NCBI GenBank assembly: GCA_018971185.1
Contig: JAGXBH010000006.1
Coordinates: 1 to 64,000 of the forward strand
Source of the DNA: Acidobacteriota bacterium
GTDB lineage: Bacteria > Actinomycetota > Acidimicrobiia > Acidimicrobiales > RAAP-2
DNA length: 64,000 nucleotides
Direction of reading: 5' to 3'
Position numbers and translations under genes: made by a program. Of the stretch, positions 53,823-63,016 are shown piece by piece; within the stretch, counting starts at the first letter, position 1, and the number at the start of each line of letters is the position of its first letter. The notes beneath the pieces are model-generated. The model saw nothing but the letters and a program-made list of their open reading frames with translations, did not search any database and had not been told where the DNA came from.

Positions 53823-54467
53823 ATGGCGCGAACCCCTCGAGACCCGGCGACCACCATCCTGCTGGTGCGTCACGGCGTGACGGGCACCACCGGAAAGGTC
53901 CTGCCCGGGCGGGCCCCCGGACTTCACCTCTCGGCGCGTGGCCACGAACAGGCGCAGCTTGCCGCCGCTCGCCTCGGCGAACTCGAGGTCGCGCCGAGCG
54001 CCCTCTACGCCTCGCCGCTCGAACGCACCCGTGAGACGGCCGCGCCCATCGCGCGGCGCCTGGGCGTGCGCACCAAGGTCGATCGCGGGCTCCTCGAGTG
54101 CGATTTCGGTGATTGGACCGGTAAGTCGTTGTCGTCGTTGCGCAAGAAGCCCGAATGGCGTGCGGTGCAGAGCGCGCCGAGCACCTTCCGATTCCCGCAG
54201 GGGGAATCCTTCGCCGAGATGCAGCACCGGATCTGGACCACTCTCGAACGCCTCGCGCGCGCGCACCGGGGCGAGAGGATCGTCGTCGTGAGTCACGCCG
54301 ACCCGATCAAGGCCGCCGTCACCTTCGCCCAGGGCGTGCCCCTGGACCTCTTCCAGCGGACCGTCATCTCGACGTGCTCGATCAGCGCCATCGTCCTCTC
54401 CGACGCGACGCCCCTCGTGGTGAGCGTCAACAACACCGGATCCCTCAAGGAGCTCATCGCCTCATGA
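53823..54467 (+). CDS. Histidine phosphatase family protein (MSMEG_4193-like)
   Basis: ILLVRHGVTGTTGKVLPGRAPGLHLSARGHEQA...YASPLERTRETA...VVSHADPIKA; followed by DUF3090 and SCO1664 genes as elsewhere in actinobacteria. Confidence 0.92.
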   Translation: MARTPRDPATTILLVRHGVTGTTGKVLPGRAPGLHLSARGHEQAQLAAARLGELEVAPSALYASPLERTRETAAPIARRLGVRTKVDRGLLECDFGDWTGKSLSSLRKKPEWRAVQSAPSTFRFPQGESFAEMQHRIWTTLERLARAHRGERIVVVSHADPIKAAVTFAQGVPLDLFQRTVISTCSISAIVLSDATPLVVSVNNTGSLKELIAS

Positions 54468-54946
54468 AGTACGAATTCGACGCACCCGAGAAGGTCATGG
54501 TGGGAGTCCGCGGCGAGGTCGGCAATCGGCTCTTCCTCCTTCAGGCCCGACAGGGGCGTCGCCTGGTCATCTTGAAGTGTGAGAAGGTCCAACTGGCGGC
54601 CCTCGCGCAGTGGATCTCCCAGGTCATCGACGACATGGGCCGCCCGGGCCACCTCCCCGACGACTTCACCCTCGAGCCCGAGTACGAGGCCGACTTCACG
54701 GTGGGTGACATCGCCATCGCCATCGACGAGGAGAACGAGCTCCTCGAGGTCACCTTCGAGTCCGCGGGTGAGGACGACGACGTGGCGACCATCGCCTTGA
54801 CCAAGGAGTGGGCGGGTGGGCTCGCCATCGCCATCACGCGACTGGTCGAGGCGGGGCGCCCACCCTGCCCCCTGTGCGGTGGCCCTCTCGACCCTCGTGG
54901 CCACGACTGCCCGCGCACGAACGGTCACCGCGCGCCCCTGCGCTGA
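54464..54946 (+). CDS. DUF3090 family protein
   Basis: MKYEFDAPEKVMVGVRGEVGNRLFLLQARQGRRLVILKCEKVQ...CPLCGGPLDPRGHDCPR; ATGA overlap with upstream gene. Confidence 0.9.
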   Translation: MKYEFDAPEKVMVGVRGEVGNRLFLLQARQGRRLVILKCEKVQLAALAQWISQVIDDMGRPGHLPDDFTLEPEYEADFTVGDIAIAIDEENELLEVTFESAGEDDDVATIALTKEWAGGLAIAITRLVEAGRPPCPLCGGPLDPRGHDCPRTNGHRAPLR

Positions 54947-54948
54947 GC

Positions 54949-55656
54949 GTGCGACGCGACGACCAGATCGAACTGCTGCGCCACGGTGCGTTGCACGTCG
55001 AGGGACGCGTCGCCGGTTCCTCGAACCAGGCGCTGCTGGTCTCGGTGTGCCTCGGCGGCACGAGCGCGCTGGCCTGCTACAAGGCGGAGGCGGGTGAGCG
55101 GCCCCTCTGGGACTTCGAGGAGGGGCTCTGGCGTCGAGAGGTGGCGGCGTGGGAGCTCGATCAGCTCCTCGGCACCGACCTCGTCCCGACGACGGTCGCT
55201 CGCGAGGACGCCCCCTTCGGCGTCGGCTCCCTGCAGTGGTGGGTCGAAGGAGCCACCGACGACCACTACTTCACCCTGCGTGAGAAGGAGGACCTCCTCC
55301 CCTGGTTCACCGACCTCTGCGCGTTCGACGTCGTCGCCAACAATGCCGACCGCAAGGGGGGTCACATCCTCTTCGACTCCGCGCGGTGCTGGGCCATCGA
55401 CAACGGGCTGTGCTTCCACGAGGAGGACAAGTTGCGCACGGTGATCTGGGAGTACGCCGAGCAGACCCTCCCCGACCGGCTACTCGAACCGCTCGCTCGC
55501 CTCGCCCAGGGCGAACTCGGCAACCTCGGTCACCTCCTGAGTGCCGAAGAGCTCGACGCCACCGCGCGCCGCGCCCACGGGCTCCTCCTCGCCAGCAGTT
55601 TCCCCTCGCCCGACGACGACCGCGACTGGCCGCCCTACCCCTGGCCGTTGATCTGA
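54949..55656 (+). CDS. SCO1664 family protein (PI3/PI4-kinase-like fold)
   Basis: GRVAGSSNQALL...CYKAEAGERPLWDFEEGLWRREVAAWELDQLLGTDLVPTTVAR...ADRKGGHILFD...AIDNGLCFHEEDKLRTVIWEYA. Confidence 0.9.
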   Translation: MRRDDQIELLRHGALHVEGRVAGSSNQALLVSVCLGGTSALACYKAEAGERPLWDFEEGLWRREVAAWELDQLLGTDLVPTTVAREDAPFGVGSLQWWVEGATDDHYFTLREKEDLLPWFTDLCAFDVVANNADRKGGHILFDSARCWAIDNGLCFHEEDKLRTVIWEYAEQTLPDRLLEPLARLAQGELGNLGHLLSAEELDATARRAHGLLLASSFPSPDDDRDWPPYPWPLI

Positions 55657-57117
55657 TCAGGGGACGATCAGATCACCCTCGAGTTCGGGGACGCCCGACT
55701 CGAGCAGCAAGAGCGTGACGAGGGCGCCGACCCCGAAGAAGCCCGCCGCCCACCAGAAGGCCACGGCGTACCCGTGCAGGGTCGCCGCCACTGCGCTCGC
55801 GCACGTCGATGTCGCTCCCGTCGGCCGGCAGGCGAGCGCCCGGCGCGACGTGATCACCGCGATGGTGTTGAGGGTGGCGATGCCCACGGATCCCCCGATC
55901 TGCTGCGCGGTACTGACCATCGCCGACGCCGCGCCGGCGTCGCGCGGCTCGATACCCGCGGTCGCGGTCGCGGTGGACGGCGCGTAGATCAATCCCAGAC
56001 CGAGTCCCGTCACGATGAGTCCTGGCATGACGTGTCCGAGGTAGTCGGCGTGGGCGGGCAGCTTGGTGAACAGGATCATGCCCATCATCCCCAGGAGCAT
56101 CCCGACGGGCACCAACGGACGCGGCCCCACGAGGGCCAGGAGGCGGGCACTGGCCAGCGACGCGGAGAACGCCAGGGCCGCCACGAGCGGCAAGAAGAGG
56201 AGACCCGTCTTCATCGGCGAGTAGCCCAGGGTGTTCTGCAGGTAATACGCCAGGAACAACGAGATGCTGAAGATCCCGATGTTGGTGAAGAAGAGCGCGA
56301 TGAGTGACCCGCCACGAGTGCGGTCCTTGACGATGCGCAGGGGTAGCAAGGGGTGGGCCGAGCGGCGCTGCCACAGCACGAAGACGACGAGGAGCACCGC
56401 GCCGACGCCCAGACTGAACCAGGTGTCGAAGTTCCCCCAACCCGTGGTCACCGCGTGGCCGAGCCCGAAGACCAGCGCGAACAACCCAGCGCTGGCCAAC
56501 ACCGTACCGACCAGGTCGAGGTGGACCGCGCGCTCGCCGCGTCCGCGTTCGACGAAGAGGATGACCCCGACCATCGACAGGGCGGCGAAGAAGAGGTTGA
56601 TCGTCAGACACCAGCGCCACGACGCCCACTGGGTCAGCGCGCCACCCAGCAAGAGGCCGATGGCGGCACCGGATCCGCCGACCGCCCCGAAGATCGAGAA
56701 GGCCGTGGCGCGTTCGCGCGGCTCTCGGAACGTGAGCGTCAACGCCGCCAGGGCCGCGGGGGCGAGCAGCGCGCCGAAGGCGCCCTGCACCGCTCGAGCG
56801 CAGACGAGTGCCGCGAAATTCCGCGCCGCACCACCCACTGCGGACGCGAGCGCGAACCCGACCAACCCGACCATGAGCGACGCACGCCGGCCCCAGAGGT
56901 CGCTCAGTCGACCGCCCAGGAGCATGAGCGAGCCGAAGGATAGGGCGTAGGCCGTGATGAGCCACTGTCGATTGGCCACTGAGAAGTTGAGGTCGACCTG
57001 GGCGCGCGGCAACGCGATGTTGATGACCGTGGAGTCGAGGGCGACCATCAGCTGCGACACGCTCACCGTCATCAGGACCCACCACCGACGGGCGTGTGAC
57101 GTGGCGATGTTGTCCAT
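55657..57117 (-). CDS. MFS transporter, DHA2/EmrB-QacA type
   Basis: LMVALDSTVINIALPRAQVDL...RQWLITAYALSFGSLMLLGGRLSDLWGRR; about 14 TM segments. Confidence 0.93.
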   Translation of the reverse strand: MDNIATSHARRWWVLMTVSVSQLMVALDSTVINIALPRAQVDLNFSVANRQWLITAYALSFGSLMLLGGRLSDLWGRRASLMVGLVGFALASAVGGAARNFAALVCARAVQGAFGALLAPAALAALTLTFREPRERATAFSIFGAVGGSGAAIGLLLGGALTQWASWRWCLTINLFFAALSMVGVILFVERGRGERAVHLDLVGTVLASAGLFALVFGLGHAVTTGWGNFDTWFSLGVGAVLLVVFVLWQRRSAHPLLPLRIVKDRTRGGSLIALFFTNIGIFSISLFLAYYLQNTLGYSPMKTGLLFLPLVAALAFSASLASARLLALVGPRPLVPVGMLLGMMGMILFTKLPAHADYLGHVMPGLIVTGLGLGLIYAPSTATATAGIEPRDAGAASAMVSTAQQIGGSVGIATLNTIAVITSRRALACRPTGATSTCASAVAATLHGYAVAFWWAAGFFGVGALVTLLLLESGVPELEGDLIVP

Positions 57118-57201
57118 AACGTTGCTTCTCAGCCTAAGGAGTGCGCGTCGCCGTACGCTGGCGAAAACGCCGACGCACCGGAACTTCTAAGGAACAAGGG
57201 A

Positions 57202-58158
57202 CTACGCCCGGGCCTTCAGGAGCTCAATCAGCGCGGGAAGGACTCGCTGCACGTCGCCAACGACACCGAAGTCGCTGATGGCGAAGATCGGCGCGTCGGG
57301 ATCCTTATTGATGGCGATGACGTTGGCGGCACCCTTCATGCCGACCATGTGCTGCGTCGCGCCCGAGATCCCGCAGGCGACGTAGAGGTCGGGCTTGACG
57401 GTCTTACCCGTCTGGCCCACCTGGTGCGAATACGGCACCCAGCCCGCGTCGACGATCGCACGACTCGCGCCCGGTGCGCCGTCGAGCAACCTGGCCAACT
57501 CCTCGACGAGCGCGTACGAGGAGGCGTCGCCCAGACCTCGTCCGCCCGACACCACGACCTTCGCGTCCTCCAACGCGGGACCGTTGCGCTCCTCGACGTG
57601 CGACGAGCGAATCGTCGCCGTGCGCGACGAGGTGACCGGTGTCACGCTCTCGCGCAGCGCCACGTCGACGCCGTCGGGCGTCGCGGAAAAGGACTTGGCG
57701 CGAACGACGAAGAGCCCGGGTGCGCTATCGCGCAGGCGCGCCAACACGGTGTGGGTGCCCCCGAAGATCGGGTGCTCACTCTCGAGGGTGGCGCCGTCGC
57801 GAAGTCCGGTCACGTTGGTCAGCACCGGCGTGTCGAGTCGCGCCGACAGCCGGCCCGCGATGTCGCGTCCGTCGTTGCTCGCCGGGATCAGCACCGCGTC
57901 GGGGGTCTCCCCCTCCAGCAGGCTTGCGACCGTGTTGGCCACCACGCTGGCCGGCAGGATCGCGCCTAGGTCACCAAGGTCCCAGAGTCGACTCGCGCCG
58001 TAAGAACCGACCACTCGTGCGACGTCGTCGTTCGCGCCCCAGGTGATCGCGGTGACCGTCGCGCCGAGTCGTCGCGCCTCGCTGATGAGCTCCTTGGAGG
58101 TCGTGGTGACGTCGCCTCGCGCCGGCTCGGCCAGCACCCACAGGTTCGACACACTCAT
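57202..58158 (-). CDS. etfA: Electron transfer flavoprotein subunit alpha
   Basis: VVSGGRGLGDASSYALVEELARLLDGAPGASRAIVDAGWVPYSHQVGQTGKTVKPDLYVACGISGATQHMVGMKGAANVIAINKDPDAPIF. Confidence 0.97.
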   Translation of the reverse strand: MSVSNLWVLAEPARGDVTTTSKELISEARRLGATVTAITWGANDDVARVVGSYGASRLWDLGDLGAILPASVVANTVASLLEGETPDAVLIPASNDGRDIAGRLSARLDTPVLTNVTGLRDGATLESEHPIFGGTHTVLARLRDSAPGLFVVRAKSFSATPDGVDVALRESVTPVTSSRTATIRSSHVEERNGPALEDAKVVVSGGRGLGDASSYALVEELARLLDGAPGASRAIVDAGWVPYSHQVGQTGKTVKPDLYVACGISGATQHMVGMKGAANVIAINKDPDAPIFAISDFGVVGDVQRVLPALIELLKARA

Positions 58159-58937
58159 GATGCACTCCCCGCGAGGATCTTGATCCTCTCGAGGAACGCC
58201 ACGATGCGCGCCGCCCCCTCACCGTCGTCCACGTACTTCTCGCCGGCGTTCTTGGTCGCAGCGAGCTCGACGGACACGACCTCCTGGCGCGGGACCAGGG
58301 CACTGGCGTCGAGTCCGAGGTCCGCCACGCTGAGGACCTCGACCGTCCGGGACTTGGCCGCCATGATCCCCTTGAAGGTGGCGTAGCGCGGCTCCACGAC
58401 GCCCGCGGTCACCGTGACCACCGCGGGCAGCGCGGCGACCACCTCGTCGTAGCCCAATTCGGTCTGACGATGGACCACGACGTCGCCACTCTCGACGGCC
58501 ACCGACGTGGCGAAGGTGAGCGCGGGAAGCCCGAGCAACTCAGCCAGTTGCACGGGCAGCGTGCCCGTATAACCGTCCGAGGACTCCGTCGCGGCGAGCA
58601 CGAGGTCGGGCACGTCACGCGAGATCACCGCGGCCAGCACCTTGGCGGTGGTCAAGGCGTCGGCCCCCTTGAGGAGGGGGTCCGAGACCACCGTCGCGCG
58701 CATCGCCCCCATCGCGAGGGCGCTACGGATTCCGGTCACGTCCGTCGCGTCACCCATTGAGACGAGCGACACCTCGCCGTCACCCGACGCCTCCACCAGG
58801 CGCAGCGCCACCTCGACACCGTAGGTGTCCGCCTCGTCGAGGATCAGCTTGCCCGATCGATCCAAGCGATGCTCCGCGTCCAGTGACGGGGTGGCGGCCG
58901 GGTCCGGAATCTGTTTCACGCAGACGACAACGTTCAT
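58155..58937 (-). CDS. etfB: Electron transfer flavoprotein subunit beta
   Basis: VVCVKQIPDPAATPSLDAEHRLDRSGKLILDEADTYGVEVALRL...DLVLAATESSDGYTGTLPVQLAELLGLPALTFA. Confidence 0.96.
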   Translation of the reverse strand: MNVVVCVKQIPDPAATPSLDAEHRLDRSGKLILDEADTYGVEVALRLVEASGDGEVSLVSMGDATDVTGIRSALAMGAMRATVVSDPLLKGADALTTAKVLAAVISRDVPDLVLAATESSDGYTGTLPVQLAELLGLPALTFATSVAVESGDVVVHRQTELGYDEVVAALPAVVTVTAGVVEPRYATFKGIMAAKSRTVEVLSVADLGLDASALVPRQEVVSVELAATKNAGEKYVDDGEGAARIVAFLERIKILAGSAS

Positions 58938-58960
58938 GACACCAATCTAGGTCACGTCCC

Positions 58961-59650
58961 TCACGCGGTAGGGCCGAGACCGTCACGGAGTCGGCGCGCG
59001 AGCACCACGTCATCGGTGATCACGGCACCGACACCGAGTTCGAGCATCCGTCCGATGTCGCGGGCCAGGTTCGGGGTCCACACGTGCAGTTCGACTCCGC
59101 GCTCTCGCGCCTCGTCCGCCACCGCCGCGTTCACCCGTGAAAACGCGAGGTGGGCGGAGGTCAGACGATGCTTCGTCACCTGATCAAGCACGAACGCCGC
59201 GGGGCGGCGCTCCGCCAGCCAGCCCACCCGTCGCTCCGGCGAGACCCGTCGCACCTCGTCGCAGATCGCCAGGGAGAAGCTCGACACGAGGCACTGCGCC
59301 GACACGCTCGAGGCGTCGAGGAAGGCCGCGACGTCACGGGCCACCGCCAAGTTGTACGGAACCGAACGAGTTGATTTTATTTCAACGTTGATCCGCAGTG
59401 GACCGGCCGCGACCAGGGCGTCGTCGAGTGACGCGATCTCTCCTCCATGGGCGAGGTCGTCTCGCCGCGTCGCGGGTATCGACTGACCCCCCACGGTGCG
59501 GTCATGGTTCACGATCAGGAATTTGTCGGAGGTGAGCCACACGTCGAACTCGACACCGTCGGCTCCGACGTCGCGGGCGGCCGCGATCGCACCGGTCGAG
59601 TTCTCGGGGAAATGGACGTGGTGCCCGCGGTGGGCGAAGATTGAAGTCAC
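58961..59650 (-). CDS. Glycerophosphodiester phosphodiesterase family protein
   Basis: FAHRGHHVHFPENSTGAIAAARDVGADGVEFDVWLTSDKFLIVNHDRTV...VHVWTPN-like C-terminus (LHVWTPNLARDIGRMLELGVGAVITDD). Confidence 0.93.
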   Translation of the reverse strand: MTSIFAHRGHHVHFPENSTGAIAAARDVGADGVEFDVWLTSDKFLIVNHDRTVGGQSIPATRRDDLAHGGEIASLDDALVAAGPLRINVEIKSTRSVPYNLAVARDVAAFLDASSVSAQCLVSSFSLAICDEVRRVSPERRVGWLAERRPAAFVLDQVTKHRLTSAHLAFSRVNAAVADEARERGVELHVWTPNLARDIGRMLELGVGAVITDDVVLARRLRDGLGPTA

Positions 59651-59703
59651 GATAAGAATTGTGACATCCTGGCGTCCGACGTCGCCGACTCGACAAAAAA
59701 ACC

Positions 59704-59732
59704 TTGAAAATACAGGCTCATCCGAGTAAAAT
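59704..59732 (+). promoter_or_regulatory. Candidate sigma70 promoter TTGAAA-17-TAAAAT for the whiB gene
   Basis: Hexamers read at 59704-59709 and 59727-59732. Confidence 0.65.
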
Positions 59733-59803
59733 TGCCTTCCCGCCCTTAACGGCCCCCGGTGACGATACTCCGGGGTTTCTCGTTAATTTAAAAGGAATTT
59801 GTC

Positions 59804-60100
59804 ATGTCGTTGATTTGGAACCGTACTCACGCTTGGGACGACGCCGACTGGCGCGCCAGCGCCGCATGTCGCGACACGGAGCCCGAGTTGTTCTTCCCCG
59901 TCGGAACCACGGGTATGGCCACCGACCAGATCGAATCCGCCAAGCGGGTGTGCATCAACTGTGACGCCCAGAAGCACTGCCTCGAGTTCGCACTCGCGAC
60001 CAACCAGGAGTCGGGCGTATGGGGCGGGACGACCGAGGACGAGCGTCGCAAGTTGCGCAAGCAGTGGTTGGCGGCGCGTCGGCGCATGCAGCAGAACTAG
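59804..60100 (+). CDS. whiB1: WhiB family transcriptional regulator, WhiB1/WblE-like
   Basis: ACRDTEPELFFPVGTTG...CINCDAQKHCLEFALATNQESGVWGGTTEDERRKL: four Cys plus GVWGG; convergent to a PdtaS-like kinase as in M. tuberculosis Rv3219/Rv3220c. Confidence 0.88.
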   Translation: MSLIWNRTHAWDDADWRASAACRDTEPELFFPVGTTGMATDQIESAKRVCINCDAQKHCLEFALATNQESGVWGGTTEDERRKLRKQWLAARRRMQQN

Positions 60101-61587
60101 GACACCATCTCGGTCGGTACGACCACGCGAATCAGGGTCCCACCACCGTCGCGCTCATCCACGGTGGTCATGTCGATGGTCCCGTTGAGTTGCGATCGCA
60201 CGAGGTCGCGCACGATGGAGAGACCCAGACTGGTGGCGCCTTCCAACTTGAAGTCCTCCTGCAATCCTCTGCCGTTGTCGCGGATCTCGGCCACGGCGAA
60301 CTCGCCGTCGAGACTGAGGTCGAGGGTGACGATGCCCACGTGCTCGTCATGTTCGTCATCCTCGTCGCCGAAGTCGATGAAAGCGTGCTCGACCGCGTTG
60401 GTCAACAATTCGGTGAGGGCCAGGGCTAGCGGCGTCGCGAGATCCGTCGGCAGGGTGCCGAGCTCACCGTTCACCACGATCTCGACGGGGTGCAGGGCGA
60501 GCACCGTGTCCTCGACCAACAGGACGACCGAACGCACGATCTCGTCGAACACGACCTCCTCACCAGGTTCGCGCGAGAGGACCTCGTGCACCACCGCGAT
60601 CGACCGAACTCTGCGCTCGGCCTCCTGCAGGGCCAGCACCGTCTCGTTCTCATCACTCCGACGCGCTTGAAGGCGCAGGAGCGAGGAGATGGTCTGGAGA
60701 TTGTTCTTCACCCGGTGGTGCACTTCGCGCACCGCCGCTTCCTTGTTCAGTACCAGGCGATTGAGCTGTCGGAGATCCGAGACGTCGCGCAGTAGCACCA
60801 CGACGCCGGTCACGGTCCCCGCGTCAAAGAGCGGAACACAGTGGAAGAGGATCGCGACATCGCTCGAGCGATCGACCTCTTCCATCGCGGGGATCCCGTA
60901 CTCCAGGCAGCGCTCCACCACGCGCAGCCGCAGGCCCGCCGCCGTGAAGGTCTTGCCCTCGATCGCGGCGTAGACGCCCAGCCGGTGCAGCGCGTTCGTG
61001 GCGTTGGGTGTGGCGAACTCCACCGCGCCGACGTGGTCGATCAGGATGATCCCGTCTCCCACCCGGGGCATCCCCGGTCCCGCGACGGTGTCCTCGCGAT
61101 AGGGGAACGTGGCGTCGGAGACCATGGAGCACAATCTCTCGAAGATCGAGAGGTACGCCTGCTCGTACAACGAAGCCGGTCCGCGTAGTGGCCCCTGCAG
61201 ACGCACCAGCACGGCGATCACCCGACCGTCGAAGCGCACCGGCACGCACCAGACCGGCACCGACTGATCGACGCCGGGCAGGTCGACCTCGCCCACCGTG
61301 CGCTGCGCACCGAGGAAGGCCTCGCGCACGAGTGGCCATTGCAGGGAGGATTGCGTGGTGCCGACGAGGTCGTCGACGATGAGCGTGGAGCGGTTGTTCG
61401 GTCGAACTTGGCCCAGGACGACGAACGACGAGACGCCGGCGACCTGCTCATCCGGTGCCACGAGGACCATGTCCGAGAAGGAGAGGTCCGCCAGTAGCGA
61501 CCACGACGCGGTCAGTCGCAGGAGGTGGTCGATCGCCGCGTCCGAGAGCGAGGTGTGGTCCTCGCACAATTCCGCGAGCGTCGTCAC
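60097..61587 (-). CDS. pdtaS: PdtaS-like sensor histidine kinase (GAF/PAS, HisKA_2)
   Basis: EAAVREVHHRVKNNLQTISSLLRLQARR (H-box), ALTELLTNAVEHAF, DNGRGL, LGLSIVRDLVRSQL; GTG start at 61587 instead of the ORF start. Confidence 0.88.
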   Translation of the reverse strand: MTTLAELCEDHTSLSDAAIDHLLRLTASWSLLADLSFSDMVLVAPDEQVAGVSSFVVLGQVRPNNRSTLIVDDLVGTTQSSLQWPLVREAFLGAQRTVGEVDLPGVDQSVPVWCVPVRFDGRVIAVLVRLQGPLRGPASLYEQAYLSIFERLCSMVSDATFPYREDTVAGPGMPRVGDGIILIDHVGAVEFATPNATNALHRLGVYAAIEGKTFTAAGLRLRVVERCLEYGIPAMEEVDRSSDVAILFHCVPLFDAGTVTGVVVLLRDVSDLRQLNRLVLNKEAAVREVHHRVKNNLQTISSLLRLQARRSDENETVLALQEAERRVRSIAVVHEVLSREPGEEVVFDEIVRSVVLLVEDTVLALHPVEIVVNGELGTLPTDLATPLALALTELLTNAVEHAFIDFGDEDDEHDEHVGIVTLDLSLDGEFAVAEIRDNGRGLQEDFKLEGATSLGLSIVRDLVRSQLNGTIDMTTVDERDGGGTLIRVVVPTEMVS

Positions 61588-62462
61588 GAGGTGGCGCGCA
61601 GTGGCACCATGACCCGCTGGCGACCCTCGTAGGACGCGAGTTGCTGGACCCCGCGTGCTTCGAGGAGGTCGGCCAGGTCCTCGGCTCGCGATCCGACCCG
61701 TTCTCGGCCGTGCGCGTCGGAGGCAGTGGTGAACGTGACCCCGCGTGCCACCAGGCGATCCAAGAAGCCCTCGGCCGGGTACTGCTCGCCCACCGGCTTG
61801 AACCAGCCCGCCGACGAGCACTCCACCGATACGTCCGCGGCCGCGGCCGCGGCGGCCATACGATCCCACAGAGGCTCGGGATCCGAGGCGACGAAACTCG
61901 CTACCTTGATGACGTCGGGGTGGGCCAGGACGTCGACGACCCGGGCGGCCGCCAATTCCTCGAGTGCCAACGTGTAGTCAGCCCAACTCTGGTCGACGTC
62001 ACGGGTACGCCACTCGGCCATGTGAAGGGCATTGTCGATATCGTCGAACTGCCACGTGTTGAGCCAGTGCACCGAGCCGATGAGGACGTCGAAGGGGTAC
62101 TGACGCAGGAGCCCGGCGACGTCGTCCATCTGGTCGCGGTAGTAATCGACCTCCAGGCCCACCTTCACCGGCAGTCCCTCCGATTTGGCCCGCTGGGCGA
62201 AGCTGACGTAGGCCTCGAGCGAATTGCGCGCGTGGAAGTCGAAGTACTCCGCCATGAGCGGTGCCGTGGGCTCGTGCCCCCACCGGGTCCAGAAGTCGCC
62301 CACCGTCGCACGCATCTCGACGAAACGGTAGAGGTGCTCGGTCAGCGCGAGCTCGTTCACCCCGTGGCGAGCGGCCTCCTCACAGTAGGCCGCCACCTGG
62401 TCGAGTCGATAGTCGACCGACGAGTCCTCGTGACTCCACAGATGAAGGTGGTAATCGATCAC
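61584..62462 (-). CDS. PHP domain protein, histidinol-phosphatase-like
   Basis: MIDYHLHLWSHEDSS, ELALTEHLYRF, VLIGSVHWL, VDVLAHPDVIK, TTASDAHGRERVG. Confidence 0.9.
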   Translation of the reverse strand: MIDYHLHLWSHEDSSVDYRLDQVAAYCEEAARHGVNELALTEHLYRFVEMRATVGDFWTRWGHEPTAPLMAEYFDFHARNSLEAYVSFAQRAKSEGLPVKVGLEVDYYRDQMDDVAGLLRQYPFDVLIGSVHWLNTWQFDDIDNALHMAEWRTRDVDQSWADYTLALEELAAARVVDVLAHPDVIKVASFVASDPEPLWDRMAAAAAAADVSVECSSAGWFKPVGEQYPAEGFLDRLVARGVTFTTASDAHGRERVGSRAEDLADLLEARGVQQLASYEGRQRVMVPLRATS

Positions 62463-62465
62463 GGC

Positions 62466-62696
62466 TCAGACGGCGCCGAATCCCACGTTGCGCTCCACGG
62501 TCGAACTGAATTCGACGTAGGCGATCCGGGCCGCCGGCACCCCGACGCGGCGACCCTTGCGGTCGGTCAGCCAGAGGAGCTTGTCACCCTCCAAGGCCGC
62601 TTCGACGTCCTTCTGGACGGCGTCGCGGTCGGTACCCTCGGCCAACTCGACGGAGAGCTCCTTCATCGACTGCACAATGCCAATTCGAATTTCCAT
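62466..62696 (-). CDS. DUF3107 family protein
   Basis: MEIRIGIVQSMKELSVELAEGTDRDAVQKDVEAALEGDKLLWLTDRKGRRVGVPAARIAYVEF. Confidence 0.88.
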   Translation of the reverse strand: MEIRIGIVQSMKELSVELAEGTDRDAVQKDVEAALEGDKLLWLTDRKGRRVGVPAARIAYVEFSSTVERNVGFGAV

Positions 62697-63016
62697 GACC
62701 ACTCCCGGCTCGATGACGACGCCACCATGTTACGGCCTTGGGGCAAGATGATGGTCGTGGAACTCCATTCTCCGACCTTGAGACCCGCGCGGGTGACGCG
62801 AGTGAATGGGGGTGTGACGCGCGTGACGTCGAGGTGGTCGTCCCGTGACCTTCCTCGTCACCAACCCGTCGTACCCGCCATGATGCGCACGCGCCGCTCG
62901 ACGTCCTTCACCCTCGCGTCGGCGCACGAGCCCCACCGCGTGACCAGCGCGACAGCACACCTCGACACATCGAGTTTCGCCGGTCGACTGGCCACCAGTG
63001 CGGGTGAGGGGACTCG

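Noticed and set aside
61835-61860. GC-rich trinucleotide run (gcggccgcggccgcggcggcc)
   Set aside because: Falls inside the PHP gene and simply encodes a short alanine run.
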